Shown: positions 40,483 through 49,865 of the stretch, piece by piece | Position numbering within the stretch: the first letter of the stretch is position 1 | How the letters are laid out: each line of letters opens with the position of its first letter | DNA from: Methanolobus mangrovi | GTDB taxonomy: Archaea > Halobacteriota > Methanosarcinia > Methanosarcinales > Methanosarcinaceae | Assembly: GCF_031312535.1 (NCBI RefSeq) | Contig: NZ_CP133594.1 | Span: 1,054,001-1,118,000, forward strand | DNA: 64,000 nucleotides | Direction: 5' to 3' | Notes under the pieces: model-generated | Databases searched by the model: none | The model's input: the letters and a program-made list of their open reading frames with translations, nothing else | Told to the model about the DNA's origin: nothing | Translations under genes and position numbers: made by a program

Positions 40483-41163
40483 TTACTTATATTTATCACC
40501 CATAAAACCAGCATTCAGCAAAGCATCTAAAGATGTCATGTTAGGCATAAATCCATTATATTGCTGATCATAAATCGGATGCTTGAAATCTTGAAATATT
40601 AATTCAATTCCACACCTATCAAACTGCTCAATTTCCAAGTAATTCTTCCCACAAGATCCTGATAAATACTTATTCCCACCTACTGCATCTACAAGGTCTA
40701 ATATTTTAGATGTAGATTTCGAATTAAACCCAAATTCGCTAGAGCACACAATTTTTGTTTTTATATTAAATGAATCAGAAAGAAACTGAATCAATCGCAT
40801 ATTTAAATCAACTAAGAAATCATAATCTTCATTATATATGTTTTCAAGTTCTGTTATGAATTTTTGATAGAATGGTGCTTTTGAATAATTATTTTGAATG
40901 TCCCCTAGATGGCTAATATTCCATTTATTATTTCCAATAAGAAGATCATTCCGAATTCTTATTTTATTTATAGATATCAATTTTTTTTCAACAGGAACAG
41001 TCAGCCACTTTGAACCATTCGGAGTTCGAATTTTGTTTCGATGATGAAAATCACCTTTACTAAACTGGGCATCGTCATAAAGAATAAATATATCTGATTT
41101 TTTTAACTTATCAAAAAAACCAATGTATGGGAGGTAATTTGGCTGATGAATTCCTACAATCAT
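40483..41163 (-). CDS. WbqC-like family protein
   Basis: The 226-residue product matches the WbqC-like family found in polysaccharide loci. The family opening HQPNYLPYIGFFDKLKKSD, the following LYDDAQFSKGDFHHRNKI, and a C-terminal segment with GGNKYLSGSCGKNYL are present. Family members are soluble and their reaction is not firmly established, although links to dTDP-sugar modification have been proposed. It stands alone on the minus strand amid relic-bearing gaps and is as AT-rich as its neighbours. Confidence 0.82.
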   Translation of the reverse strand: MIVGIHQPNYLPYIGFFDKLKKSDIFILYDDAQFSKGDFHHRNKIRTPNGSKWLTVPVEKKLISINKIRIRNDLLIGNNKWNISHLGDIQNNYSKAPFYQKFITELENIYNEDYDFLVDLNMRLIQFLSDSFNIKTKIVCSSEFGFNSKSTSKILDLVDAVGGNKYLSGSCGKNYLEIEQFDRCGIELIFQDFKHPIYDQQYNGFMPNMTSLDALLNAGFMGDKYK

Positions 41164-41502
41164 ATATGTCTATTTTACCGCTTTTAATATATGGGTTTAC
41201 CTCTGCAGAAAATCAAGATTAACGAGCTTATCTAATTTGGGCATAATTTCCCCACCACAATTTGATCACTCAGTTAATTAAAATATTAGATTAAGATAAA
41301 TTATTTGATTTAAGGTTGTAAATTGGACTCTGTTGGAAACTATCTAACCAATATCACTCAACAAATGTGATGAATCCCCTCAATATTATAAAGTAATATA
41401 AAATATTTGAGAGCTTTAATTATTACCATTATAGTGAGGATCTTATAGAACCAAAATTAAAGACTTCAAATTGCAGATGAGCTATATATAACATACACCT
41501 TA
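41164..41502. other. 339-base gap with solitary IS-end-like sequences
   Basis: The stretch 41234-41266 (TTTGGGCATAATTTCCCCACC and flanks) closely resembles 32257-32289 beside the broken transposase. Near 41441, GTGAGGATCTTATAGAACC resembles the end of the other relic family. No transposase remains between them. No gene is seen; a TATA-like TATATATAAC precedes the plus-strand gene. Confidence 0.45.
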
Positions 41503-42660
41503 ATGATAATCATGCACAACAACTCAAACAATGTTATTTTGTCCATTTGTGACATACATCCATTAAGATATGGATCATTCGAATGTTTTTTATATGAACT
41601 ATCCAAAAGCTTAGAAGTAAATGGATTTAAACATGTTATTGTTTTTAGAGGAAATCCGATAAAATCAGTCAATACTGCCCTCTTATCAACAAATTCAGAA
41701 ATACTTATCTTTAGCCCCTCAAAACACAGCATCTTTGATTTTTTTAAATTATTCCGCCTGGTTAAGGATTATAACCCAAAAATTATTCATTTCCATTTTT
41801 ATCCACCTTATAGTATTCTCAACTTTATAAAATATATAAAAAATACTACTTTTTTGTATACAGACCATATGGGAATTAACCCGACGAATAATTATTGTAA
41901 GAAACTTATTAGAAAAATATACCATTACAGTAATTTTTTATTATTTAATAATCCAATCGATTCCATTATTTGTGTATCTGAAGTTATAAAATCAAAGTAT
42001 TTAAAAGAATATGGAATCAAATCAGATAAATTGATTGTAATCTATAACGGCATTGATACTAGTCGTTTTTCATATGAAGAAAATCAATTTTGCGCTAAAA
42101 CAAAATATGCCACGACAGAAGAAATAATAGTAAGCTGTATTGCTGGTTTAAGGATAGACAAAGGTGTTCAATGCCTAATAAAAGCTGCACCGATTATAAT
42201 AGAAAAAATCCCAAATGTTAAATTATTAATAGTCGGAGATGGGGATTATAAAAAAAAACTAGAAGAACTCACAAGTAACTTGAATTTAAAAGAAAAAATC
42301 ATGTTCACAGGGTTTAAAGACTCAACAGAAGAGATATATTCAATATCTTCATGCATTGCAATTCCTTCATTATCAGATGAATCATTTTGTTTTGTTGCTG
42401 CTGAAGCTATATCAATGGGTATCTCAGTTGTAGCCTTCGACTCTGGAGCAATAACTGAACTATTTGGTAAAATCAAAACTGTTAAGATTATACCACAAAA
42501 TCATGAGGTGTTGGGGAATTCTATTGTTGATATATTATTAAATTTGCCAACTGACACCGTTCTAAAGGAAGGAAGTAAAGTCATAAACGATAATTATTCC
42601 GTTAATGAATGTGTAAATAGACATATTAATCTTTATAAATATTACACAAACAAGAACTAA
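41503..42660 (+). CDS. Family 4 glycosyltransferase
   Basis: The 385-residue GT-B enzyme has an N-terminal lobe with HPLRYGSFECFLYELSKSL and the C-terminal retaining GT4 signature near residue 280: IPSLSDESFCFVAAEAISMGISVVAFDSG with the E-x7-E spacing. The linker carries VIYNGIDTSRF, another common GT4 element. Two starts are possible (41503 and 41512, both ATG); the second follows a TGATAATC that resembles ribosome sites elsewhere in the window. It is followed by a decayed IS. Donor unknown. Confidence 0.9.
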   Translation: MIIMHNNSNNVILSICDIHPLRYGSFECFLYELSKSLEVNGFKHVIVFRGNPIKSVNTALLSTNSEILIFSPSKHSIFDFFKLFRLVKDYNPKIIHFHFYPPYSILNFIKYIKNTTFLYTDHMGINPTNNYCKKLIRKIYHYSNFLLFNNPIDSIICVSEVIKSKYLKEYGIKSDKLIVIYNGIDTSRFSYEENQFCAKTKYATTEEIIVSCIAGLRIDKGVQCLIKAAPIIIEKIPNVKLLIVGDGDYKKKLEELTSNLNLKEKIMFTGFKDSTEEIYSISSCIAIPSLSDESFCFVAAEAISMGISVVAFDSGAITELFGKIKTVKIIPQNHEVLGNSIVDILLNLPTDTVLKEGSKVINDNYSVNECVNRHINLYKYYTNKN

Positions 42661-43011
42661 TCCTAGACACCATACAGGAATTTAGACTTTTATTTTATAA
42701 CCCAAGTTTTACAGTTTCACTCTTTCACTCTTTCCTAAAGAGAAGACCTCCCTTTATCCTTATTTTCTTTTTTTGTCAGGAAAAACTAGTTGACAGTTGA
42801 AACAATTTCGCTGCATCCCCTATGATTTAATCCATTTTTATCTAAAATCAGTTATTTATAGCATGAAAGTTAGCGCAAATGCACTTTTTTACCTGATTTT
42901 TCACGGAATAGGTGGTTACTGTCAAATTCAACAGGTTATCTTTAATGAATTTTATTGACTTATGCTTGAGTTCATCGAATTAATATTACATCAGTAATAT
43001 GAACAATTATG

Positions 43012-43640
43012 CAATGAATCCAATAATCACAGTTCCATTCTTGAAATAAGTATTGTCAGGTACATTACCTTTTTGGGCAGTAATCCCAATGGGTATGTTA
43101 ATAGGAGCTGCAAGTTCTGAAATGCCTAAAGTAATCTGTTTCTTATCTGGCCTGTAATCTCGCTGTACCCATGTTTTCCAAGAGGAGATTTATCCCCATA
43201 CAAAACAATGCTGGTCCAGTCCATGTTTATGTTGGTGTGTTCAAAATCATATAGAGTGAACAATCTACCCTGATATCGGAAACAATCGTTTCACGATTAT
43301 TTCCCAAGGTTTCAAGAATCCTGTACAAAGTTCTTCCACTAAATTTGAGAAGATTGAAAATGTCGAGAACCTCAAAACGGTTGATCCACAGATTAACTTT
43401 ATTATGCTGAAATTATCTGTGAACTTATAGCTCACAAGTGCTTCCATCAGGTCGTTGATATCAATACCATTCTTTTTGTATTTCCCAAAAACAGTGAAAA
43501 ATTGGGGAAATCATAGAGTTGGTTTACAGCTAGAATGGTTCCGATAGGAAAACATATACTCGCATTTGAAATAGTGCCAGACATTGTTATTTTTTATTGC
43601 ATGTTTGCCGACTACGACAAAATTAAGAACCATTTTATTA
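43012..43640 (-). mobile_element. Decayed IS1634-family transposase
   Basis: Reading down from about 43640, fragments in different frames match one transposase: a start with VLNFVVVGKHAIKNNNVWHYF, then MEALVSYKFTDNFSIIK, then TNINMDWTSIVLYGDKSPLGKHGY, and after a frame change YSRDYRPDKKQITLGISELAAPINIPIG. The pattern [ST]xxxYGxxxxLxxxGYSxDxRPDKKQ is the mark of the IS1634 group. The sequence stops after NVPDNTYFK, about midway through a normal transposase. At least three frameshifts make it dead. The flanking 42661-43011 holds no recognisable gene. Confidence 0.78.
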
Positions 43641-43674
43641 CTTTTGATTGGCAAACTTGGATTATAATTATCTA

Positions 43675-44793
43675 TCAACAAGTTTCATAAAATTCTATGT
43701 ACATATTCACGTAATCGCATATTACACGGTCCCAGCTGTAATTAAGAGCAAACTCCTTTTGTTGTTTAATCACACCCTCATCATAATCTTTCCCATAAAC
43801 TGCAGCAATTATATCACATATATTTTCAATAGTTGGTTCAAACGCATAAAGTTTATTGCTACTCATGAGTGTAAAATCATATATCCCTGCCTTTTTGGAA
43901 AAATAAACTGGACAGTTTGCACAGGCGAAAGCTTCAATATAAGAAAGTGGAAAGTTATCCCATAATGAAGGAAAGATAGCAGCATCTACTGTTTTTAGAT
44001 ATGATTTTATAATGTATTTACCTACATTTCCAAGTAAAATCACGTTATTCTGTAACTTCAAATCATAAATTAATTTTTCAAGATTTTTTTTTAGAGGACC
44101 CGTACCTGCAATATATAAAAAGGCATTACTTATTTTTCTTTTAGACATGAATCTATGAAATCCTTTTATCAAAATATCTACTCCTTTTTCTGCAGATAAT
44201 CTTCCATGATAAAAGAATTCCAATCCATCTTTTTTAAGCATTAACTCATGTTCTGGTGAGTACCAATAATTATCTAAAGCATTAGGAATTACTTTTGCAG
44301 TTTTGACTCCATAGTTTTCAGCAACCAAGTTTTTAAACAAATATGAATGGACAATAAGCTGATCTGCGCTTTTCAATAAAGAAGGTAAAAAAAAATAAGT
44401 TGGAATATAAGAGTAGTTAATTGATTTGTTGCTGTGATAATTCAATTCTACTTCCTTTCTAATATCGCCATGATAATTAAATATTAAAGGATATTTCTTT
44501 AATTTTGAATAAACATGCAACAGGAATTTACTATTGGGATAGATATGAGGACTGACTGGAATATGGACAATACTGTGTGGCACATCCATAATATTTTTTT
44601 CAGAATATATATTGACATCTTCGAACTTCATTTTTATATTAGCCTCGTATTTTGAAGGCGAAAATATTTCAATATCAGTAAAAGGTAATTTATCTCTTTT
44701 TTTGAGAAGATGTTCGAAAATACTTTGACCTACGGACGAAGGAGCGCCTTCACTGAATGGATAATAATAAACTAAGCTTAAATCATCTTTAAT
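43675..44793 (-). CDS. Family 4 glycosyltransferase with apparent ATT start
   Basis: The first ATG (44631) yields 318 residues that lack the start of a GT4 enzyme. The frame is open upstream to a TAA at 44806, and those codons encode the missing N-terminus: LSLVYYYPFSEGAPSSVGQSIFEHLL is the expected donor/acceptor lobe opening. No ATG, GTG or TTG occurs in that stretch. An AAGGGGG ribosome-like site lies seven bases before an ATT at 44793 (an ATA lies two codons earlier). With it the protein is 372 residues, normal for GT4. The C-terminal lobe has FYHGRLSAEKGVDILIKGF and FPSLWDNFPLSYIEAFACANCPV. It is last in the 43675-50696 operon. Either initiation is non-standard or the start codon is mutated. 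Confidence 0.8.
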   Translation of the reverse strand: MKDDLSLVYYYPFSEGAPSSVGQSIFEHLLKKRDKLPFTDIEIFSPSKYEANIKMKFEDVNIYSEKNIMDVPHSIVHIPVSPHIYPNSKFLLHVYSKLKKYPLIFNYHGDIRKEVELNYHSNKSINYSYIPTYFFLPSLLKSADQLIVHSYLFKNLVAENYGVKTAKVIPNALDNYWYSPEHELMLKKDGLEFFYHGRLSAEKGVDILIKGFHRFMSKRKISNAFLYIAGTGPLKKNLEKLIYDLKLQNNVILLGNVGKYIIKSYLKTVDAAIFPSLWDNFPLSYIEAFACANCPVYFSKKAGIYDFTLMSSNKLYAFEPTIENICDIIAAVYGKDYDEGVIKQQKEFALNYSWDRVICDYVNMYIEFYETC

Positions 44794-44915
44794 AAATATG
44801 CCCCCTTATGAAAATGTACGTCTTCGATTAGTAAGTAATAAATGAAATGTACATCACATGGAATTACGTTTAGTACCAGTAAGGAATATTATTATATAAA
44901 TTGAAAGCTCAACAG

Positions 44916-46469
44916 CTATTTATCATGATCAAAGTACCATATAGCCATCCTTGAACTATCGTATACTTTGCCATAATTCTGTTCCACGACCTTTGTCACA
45001 GGTTTAATGTAATATTTATCTTGAACAAAATATTTATACTCACTCAGTTGTTCCATATTTGTAGCTGCCTGTCTTAACCATTCCATGCGACCAGACACAG
45101 TAGTCCCACCTTTAACAACATAAGGTCCTTCAAAATAGAAGTCCTTTTGTAAGAAACTATTCTGGACATATTCTATTTCATCCTCCTTAATAAATCCATA
45201 AGCTAAATTGCCTGCACTAATAGTTGGTGTAATTGGATGACCTTCTGAAACAGCAAACAATCGTCCTGTTTCAAATGCAGTATCCAGACCATAAGAATTA
45301 TCAGGAATATAACTTTTACCCCATATGCCAGTTACATAAGTATCTTGAGTCATATACCAATATGCATCAGATTCTCCTGTACGATTATGGTTATAAAAGC
45401 CTGTAAAAGTCACACTCAATAATATCATCATGATAAAAATAACTGATGAAAACCTTTTGTTAATCGAAATCTCAGTAACATTAAAAAAAGATATACTAAT
45501 AAATAATACAATCAAAAGTAACAACAAATAAGCCCCATAAGCATGTAAGTAAATAGCCGGAATAAACAATGTAAAAAGAATAAGTAAAAGAAGTTCATTT
45601 ATTGACTTGTCTTTTTTGAATAGACCATAAATGAAACCTCCAATTGAAAGAACGAACAGGGGACCCGATTGCCTTACCAAGGATATTAAAGAAGTGATTA
45701 GCCAGCTATATCTGGATCCAGACTCCACAAGTGATCGATTAATAAAAGGCAAGATAATAGATATAACTATTATGGGTAAAATAATTAGGTACAAATTCAA
45801 CTGTATTGTATCAAAGTATTTTGTCCTTCTTAATAAAAGAAGGCACGTATAAACAACCATGATTGGGATAATAATAAAGGCAAGATGATGTATGGAAAAT
45901 TGGAAAACAAGCAATAAGAACAAGAGAATTATTTTTTTAAACAAATGTATTTCAGATATGAGCAAATAAATAAACAATGGTAAAAGAACTATAAACAGAC
46001 CTCTGGTACTTACTTCCCATGTAGAGAAAAGCATTACCCCAGGAGATGTTGAAAAAAATAAAGCAGCAAGATATTTAAATGTAAACTTTGAAGAAAATCT
46101 ACCTGCTAAAACATAAGCTGTAAATATAGAAAAAACGCCAGTAACTACACAATAGATTAAAATAATTACTTCCATCTCGATTGATAACAATTGATGCATC
46201 CCAGACAGGACAAAAGGTACTGCACTTGCATATGAATATGCGTAAAAACCAAAAACTGAAAGCCAGTTAATCCACCATTGTGCATCTCCAAAGATTGAAA
46301 TTGAATTTGCGAGAGAGTGTATAAAGAATGAATCGTAACCTTTCTCATGAGGAATGCTTGGAATGCGTAGTGCTAAATTGAGTAAAATCAATAATGATAG
46401 CAAACATACTTTGGCTTTCTTCCCAATTAAAAGAGAAGTTTTTATGGATGAACTTGTTTTTTGTTCCAT
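44916..46469 (-). CDS. Polytopic membrane protein, possible GT-C-type transferase or polymerase
   Basis: The 517-residue protein has about ten to twelve hydrophobic segments over its first 350 residues and an exposed C-terminal part of about 160 residues rich in aromatics (YWYMTQDTYVTGIWG, FYFEGPYVVKGGTT). The first external loop has RIPSIPHEKGYDSFF, where an acidic residue after the first helix is what GT-C glycosyltransferases use. That similarity is only a suggestion; I do not recognise a named family. In this operon a lipid-linked glycan polymerase or transferase is a reasonable guess. The GT2 gene before it ends two bases upstream of its start, so the two are translated together. Confidence 0.6.
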   Translation of the reverse strand: MEQKTSSSIKTSLLIGKKAKVCLLSLLILLNLALRIPSIPHEKGYDSFFIHSLANSISIFGDAQWWINWLSVFGFYAYSYASAVPFVLSGMHQLLSIEMEVIILIYCVVTGVFSIFTAYVLAGRFSSKFTFKYLAALFFSTSPGVMLFSTWEVSTRGLFIVLLPLFIYLLISEIHLFKKIILLFLLLVFQFSIHHLAFIIIPIMVVYTCLLLLRRTKYFDTIQLNLYLIILPIIVISIILPFINRSLVESGSRYSWLITSLISLVRQSGPLFVLSIGGFIYGLFKKDKSINELLLLILFTLFIPAIYLHAYGAYLLLLLIVLFISISFFNVTEISINKRFSSVIFIMMILLSVTFTGFYNHNRTGESDAYWYMTQDTYVTGIWGKSYIPDNSYGLDTAFETGRLFAVSEGHPITPTISAGNLAYGFIKEDEIEYVQNSFLQKDFYFEGPYVVKGGTTVSGRMEWLRQAATNMEQLSEYKYFVQDKYYIKPVTKVVEQNYGKVYDSSRMAIWYFDHDK

Positions 46470-46471
46470 AA

Positions 46472-47335
46472 TTAATCAAAGAATTCTTTATATTTATTCC
46501 TGTAGTAACATCGAACTTCAGGCATATCAATCTTTTCTCTAACCACTAGCACTCCATAGATATAACCGTATAAATAAGCAACTCCGATATAAAAGAAAGG
46601 ATACTTGATACAATATTTCAATGATTTTAATAGTACATAGATTGGATAGTAATCTCTGTAATAATCAGAAATACCTCTCACTTTATAGCCTTTCCATAAT
46701 CCTTCAGTGCTATTAGTAGGACGTGACGTTATTGCTATAATATCATTGTATTTTTTAATTTTCCAACCAGAAAGTATCGCCATGACATTTGACACAGAAT
46801 CTGCAGAATAACTTAATGGAAATCCACCGGATTCTTCGAAGCATTCTTTCCTCCAGACCCTCAACCCACCAATCGGATTTTGTGACCGGCCGTTTTCATG
46901 GACTAATTTATCCCCTAAATAGTATGCTGCTGAACCACTACATACACCCAGATCAGGATCAGTTTCAAACTGACCAAGTATCTTTTCAAAAAAATCCTTA
47001 TCCAGAACCATATCAGCATCTATCAAAGCAATGAATTCATGAGAAATAGCATTCTTGTCACAAAAATCAATTGAATACTTTATAGCACTATCAACTATTT
47101 GTGCATAGTGAAAACTCAAATCTCTTTTTGACTCTTTTTCACTAATTACGTAGACCCATTCAACTTTATTCTTCAAATTCTCTAAAATTAATGGCGTTGA
47201 ATCAGTACTACCATCATCTACTATGACCCAAAGGTTGGGTTTTATTGTATTATTAATAACTGAATCAATCAAGCTAGGTAACGATTCCTCTTCGTTTTTG
47301 CAAGGAGTCACTACAATATAATCATATTTTCCCAT
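46472..47335 (-). CDS. Family 2 glycosyltransferase (dolichyl-phosphate sugar synthase-like)
   Basis: The 287-residue enzyme begins DYIVVTPCKNEEESLPSLIDSV, with VDDGSTDSTP near 38 and a metal-binding ALIDADMVLD near residue 108, all GT-A features. NPIGGLRVWRKECFEESGGFP and DSVSNVMAI supply the acceptor part. One or two hydrophobic segments near 240-270 suggest peripheral or single-pass membrane attachment. It lies two bases before the membrane protein gene and after DUF354 in the minus-strand operon. Donor and acceptor unknown. Confidence 0.9.
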   Translation of the reverse strand: MGKYDYIVVTPCKNEEESLPSLIDSVINNTIKPNLWVIVDDGSTDSTPLILENLKNKVEWVYVISEKESKRDLSFHYAQIVDSAIKYSIDFCDKNAISHEFIALIDADMVLDKDFFEKILGQFETDPDLGVCSGSAAYYLGDKLVHENGRSQNPIGGLRVWRKECFEESGGFPLSYSADSVSNVMAILSGWKIKKYNDIIAITSRPTNSTEGLWKGYKVRGISDYYRDYYPIYVLLKSLKYCIKYPFFYIGVAYLYGYIYGVLVVREKIDMPEVRCYYRNKYKEFFD

Positions 47336-47361
47336 AAATACACCATACTGAACAATTATAT

Positions 47362-48396
47362 TTATTTACCAATTTCAAGTGTTTTTTCTATTGCCCCAAC
47401 AATGAATTCCACAATATCAACAGTATTGTTGTATAAATGTTGACTCTTCTCTTGCCATTTTAAATTTAAATCAGAATCCTCAAAAAGAGATTCCGCCTTC
47501 TGGATTGCAACATTCTTATCCTCAATTGTGTATACCAGATCATATTTACTTTCAAGTTCATTCAGATAGCCACGTTTGGTATTAGAGACATATATCGAAG
47601 GGACACCTAATATAGCAGACTCAGAAGCCATTGTCGCACCTTCACCAATATACATTTTTGCAAAGTACAATATATCATGTAAATCTTTGGGATTTATATT
47701 CAACCGATGCTTTTCGATGAGCTGCCAGTCATCAATCTCAGAAAATATAATAACTCGTCCATATCTTTCCAATACAGTTATCAAGTTTTGCAAATCATCT
47801 TCGGACTCAAAATTGAACCCACGTGCTCCAACATCATGATGAGAACCAAGAGCAGACAATCTTAATACAATATAATCATCCGTTAATTCATACTTGTCAA
47901 GAACGGACTCGTTTGGTGTAAAATACTTTGGGTGCAAGTATGCCATTTCATAGTATCCTTCAAAACGCTCTTGTTTTGGCCCCAAATCAATGAAAAAACT
48001 TGTTGATGTGTATATCTTATCCGTAAATGGAAATGTTAATTTCATTACAATTCCAGCGATCTCAGTATCAGGAAACGCAATATGTGGTTTTCCAAGCAAT
48101 CGGCTCACATGAGCAGAGTATGGTGAACCAGGACTCACAAATATATCTGGTTTGAAATCTTTTGAAAACTTGTATAATCGATAATCATTAATTGGTATTC
48201 CTAACGCTTTACCCAGAATGTGCGAATAATAATTGCATAAATGGTACTCAATGCCCAAATCATCAAGCATTCTCCTTGTATTCTCTTTAGCTCTCGCAAA
48301 CACTTGTACTTCATGTCCCTTATCGTTCAGCTCAGAGATGACACCTTTAAAAACATTGACATCCTTCGGATGACCAATATCAAACAACACCTTCAT
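47362..48396 (-). CDS. DUF354 family GT-B-like protein
   Basis: This 344-residue protein belongs to the DUF354 family, common in archaeal glycan loci and folded like UDP-GlcNAc 2-epimerase/GT-B enzymes. Visible features are FDIGHPKDVNVFKGVISEL at the start, PDIFVSPGSPYSAHVSRLLGKPHIAFPDTE near 88-117, and MYIGEGATMASESAILGVPSIYVSN near 245-270, similar to the nucleotide-sugar site of GT-B enzymes. The reaction has not been established as far as I know. Its start overlaps the acyltransferase stop by four bases, showing co-translation. Confidence 0.85.
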   Translation of the reverse strand: MKVLFDIGHPKDVNVFKGVISELNDKGHEVQVFARAKENTRRMLDDLGIEYHLCNYYSHILGKALGIPINDYRLYKFSKDFKPDIFVSPGSPYSAHVSRLLGKPHIAFPDTEIAGIVMKLTFPFTDKIYTSTSFFIDLGPKQERFEGYYEMAYLHPKYFTPNESVLDKYELTDDYIVLRLSALGSHHDVGARGFNFESEDDLQNLITVLERYGRVIIFSEIDDWQLIEKHRLNINPKDLHDILYFAKMYIGEGATMASESAILGVPSIYVSNTKRGYLNELESKYDLVYTIEDKNVAIQKAESLFEDSDLNLKWQEKSQHLYNNTVDIVEFIVGAIEKTLEIGK

Positions 48397-48836
48397 TTAT
48401 CAACATCTCCAATCTTTTTGGCAGGGACACCGGCAACTATTGAATAATCATCTACATTTTTGGTCACTACAGAGCCTGCACCGACCACAGCCCCTTCTCC
48501 AACAATTATATCCGGCATTATGATAGCTCCTGCACCAATCCATGCATCATCTTTGATGATGACTATTCCCCTCTGTATTTTTACATGAGGATAGATTTTG
48601 GAATTGTTAGGATCGGATGATGAAAGTAAGATCACATTTGGCCCTATTGCCACCCTATTACCAATGACTATGTTACCCTTATCTTCAAGTTTTTCTGCAA
48701 TTGTCAAACCTTCTGCAATATAGGTCTGATCCCCTATTTGATATCCACAATTTCGATACAAGAATAATCTCAGAGATGAGCAAGGGAGAGTTTTTGCAAG
48801 AAACTTAAATAGCTTTTTTCTGGATCTCCACAGCAT
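48393..48836 (-). CDS. Hexapeptide-repeat acyltransferase (WcaF/maltose O-acetyltransferase-like)
   Basis: This small left-handed beta-helix acyltransferase of 147 residues has repeated [IV]G-x4 turns, for example VIGNRVAIGPNVILLSS and DAWIGAGAIIMPDIIVGEGAVVGAGSVVTKNV, and ends VAGVPAKKIGDV, the usual tail. It would O- or N-acetylate a sugar. GTG 48842 is in frame, but ATG 48836 is preceded by GTGATC, the same pattern seen before other starts here, so I prefer the ATG. It overlaps DUF354 by four bases and adjoins the FemAB-like gene. Confidence 0.88.
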   Translation of the reverse strand: MLWRSRKKLFKFLAKTLPCSSLRLFLYRNCGYQIGDQTYIAEGLTIAEKLEDKGNIVIGNRVAIGPNVILLSSSDPNNSKIYPHVKIQRGIVIIKDDAWIGAGAIIMPDIIVGEGAVVGAGSVVTKNVDDYSIVAGVPAKKIGDVDK

Positions 48837-48842
48837 GATCAC

Positions 48843-49847
48843 TCACAACATTACCTTTTTATACACAGAAAGACCGATTCCTGCAATATTCTTCCTAATC
48901 CCGGAATGCACTTTCTCATACCTTCCAAAATTTACCATTTCCCCACCAAACCTTCTCTTAAACTCCCTCACACCATATGGTTTGTCGGGATGGCCGGCTC
49001 CTCCAAAATCGAATACTTTGTATTTACCAGCATTCTCTTTAAGAATGTGCCATACAAGAGCTTCATCTACATAATCAACACCTTGTTTCGAACCTGCGTA
49101 CCAGTCGTAGACCATGTCTTTGTAGTTCAGTGTTATTCTTGTGCCTACAGCCTCATCATCCTTTAAGGCAATGAAGAAGTCTGCAAGACCTATTGATGAT
49201 AGGTCATCGTAGGCAGCCTTAAAATGAGAAATATCTGCAATGGGAACCTTGAATCGTTTGTATGTTTCAAGCACCAGGTCATAGCATGACTGCAGCTCGT
49301 CTCTGCTGTCCACCTTTTTGATAGTTATGCCACTTTTCTCTGCACGATTTATACCCTTTCTGCGAGATTTCTGGATATCCTGCCATATATCCCCCTTGCT
49401 TCGGTTAAGATCGATGAGAAAATCAAGATGTGGCTCATAATCATATTCCATTGAACCAAATATCTGCAGGCAATTTTCCGTATCCCACATGTTCCTTATC
49501 TGAGTGTACACTATCCTTCTCCCTACAAGTTTATCGTAGTGTTCCATCATGCTCTGGACAGCTTCTCTTCCCTTATCTGAATCTACAAACAGAGGTCCAC
49601 CATGTAGGACAGCACGCGATGAAAATGAGGAAAGAATACCTTTCATTTCACAAATGATAACGCTTTGCATAACAGCCAGCAGATTATTTGAAACAGGGTC
49701 CTTTGCAGCAAGACAAATAGACTCATAGTTTTTGGTCTTGCCATACAAATCAGCCATCATGGAAGTCTGGAAAATGTTACCCTGCGGATGGTTGGATACA
49801 AAATCATCCCATTCATGTTTGTCAAGGGTTTCAGTTATTGTTACCAT
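48843..49847 (-). CDS. FemAB/GNAT-type aminoacyl- or acyl-transferase
   Basis: The 334-residue protein shows the double-GNAT arrangement of FemAB proteins: WDDFVSNHPQGNIFQTSMMADLYG at the start, KSRRKGINRAEKSGI near 160, and a second half with TRITLNYKDMVYDWYAGS and FDFGGAGHPDKPYGVREFKRRFGGE. Family members transfer amino acids from aminoacyl-tRNA in peptidoglycan bridges, but archaea have no such wall, so the substrate must differ. In bacteria relatives are regular members of exosortase-linked exopolysaccharide loci, and here an archaeosortase gene lies about 1 kb away. Cytosolic. Confidence 0.88.
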   Translation of the reverse strand: MVTITETLDKHEWDDFVSNHPQGNIFQTSMMADLYGKTKNYESICLAAKDPVSNNLLAVMQSVIICEMKGILSSFSSRAVLHGGPLFVDSDKGREAVQSMMEHYDKLVGRRIVYTQIRNMWDTENCLQIFGSMEYDYEPHLDFLIDLNRSKGDIWQDIQKSRRKGINRAEKSGITIKKVDSRDELQSCYDLVLETYKRFKVPIADISHFKAAYDDLSSIGLADFFIALKDDEAVGTRITLNYKDMVYDWYAGSKQGVDYVDEALVWHILKENAGKYKVFDFGGAGHPDKPYGVREFKRRFGGEMVNFGRYEKVHSGIRKNIAGIGLSVYKKVML

Positions 49848-49865
49848 TATTCAATCACTCTGACT

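Noticed and set aside
42661-43011. Possible gene between the GT4 gene and the IS1634 relic
   Set aside because: Stops occur often in all frames and no family motif is seen; it may hold further decayed IS sequence, but this could not be shown.
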